Position numbers and translations under genes: made by a program | The notes under the pieces: generated by a model | The model's input: only the letters and a program-made list of their open reading frames with translations | Databases searched by the model: none | Told to the model about the DNA's origin: nothing | Part shown: positions 5,962-6,020 of the stretch, piece after piece | Layout: the number at the start of each line of letters is the position of its first letter | Numbering within the stretch: the first letter of the stretch is position 1 | NCBI GenBank assembly: GCA_031289935.1 | Contig: JAITON010000107.1 | Coordinates: forward strand, 1-6,020 | Direction: 5' to 3' | Source of the DNA: Treponema sp. | GTDB lineage: Bacteria > Spirochaetota > Spirochaetia > Treponematales > Breznakiellaceae | Length of the DNA stretch: 6,020 bases

Positions 5962-6020
5962 TTACTTCTTTTTGAAGATTCCCAATAGCTTACCGAGGAT
6001 ACCCTTCTTCGCGGGGGCGG
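5962..6020 (-). CDS. 3' end of a convergent gene, product unknown
   Basis: On the minus strand the frame runs open from the right edge and reads APAKKGILGKLLGIFKKK, then TAA (complement of 5962-5964). The 18 residues form a plausible protein tail: an Ala/Pro/Lys hinge and a short amphipathic basic helix. The other two minus frames give less protein-like sequence, and one has an early stop. The gene body lies outside the window, so no function can be given. Its stop is 13 bp from the SpiroCoCo stop, and no clear terminator lies between them. Confidence 0.5.
   Translation of the reverse strand, partial: APAKKGILGKLLGIFKKK

Overview
The window reads as chromosomal DNA from a spirochaete, most likely Treponema or a close relative. 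The main evidence is a 1315-residue membrane-anchored coiled-coil protein that I recognise as the SpiroCoCo family, which is essentially spirochaete-restricted. Composition fits loosely: sampled lines are near 50% G+C in the first gene and roughly 57-72% in the coiled-coil gene. Species cannot be fixed from this window.

Layout from left to right. Bases 1-773 hold the 3' part of an unrecognised beta-rich protein whose start lies outside the window. Bases 774-979 are intergenic and hold a strong hairpin (801-829), a perfect TTGACA/TGTCAA palindrome (860-875), a GC-rich stem (884-901) and a credible extended -10 sigma70-type promoter (909-937). Next come a short-form ribosome hibernation factor (hpf, 980-1279), a HAD-superfamily hydrolase (1309-2004) and the SpiroCoCo gene (2001-5948), all on the + strand. 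The last two overlap by 4 bases (ATGA). The final bases (5962-6020) are the 3' end of a convergent minus-strand gene, only 13 bp beyond the SpiroCoCo stop.

The three middle genes look like one transcription unit driven from the promoter before hpf. A second promoter-like sequence at the end of the HAD gene could also start a leaderless SpiroCoCo mRNA. The likely roles are ribosome protection in stationary phase (HPF), small-molecule dephosphorylation (HAD) and a structural or morphogenetic role at the inner membrane (SpiroCoCo). No functional link between the three is proven by the sequence.

The most interesting object is the SpiroCoCo protein. It has one N-terminal membrane anchor, more than 1200 residues of almost proline-free helix and a small C-terminal helix-turn-helix-like domain resembling DUF2802/SwrB tails. 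It also has an internal 117-residue repeat. I saw no mobile element, CRISPR array, tRNA or rRNA.
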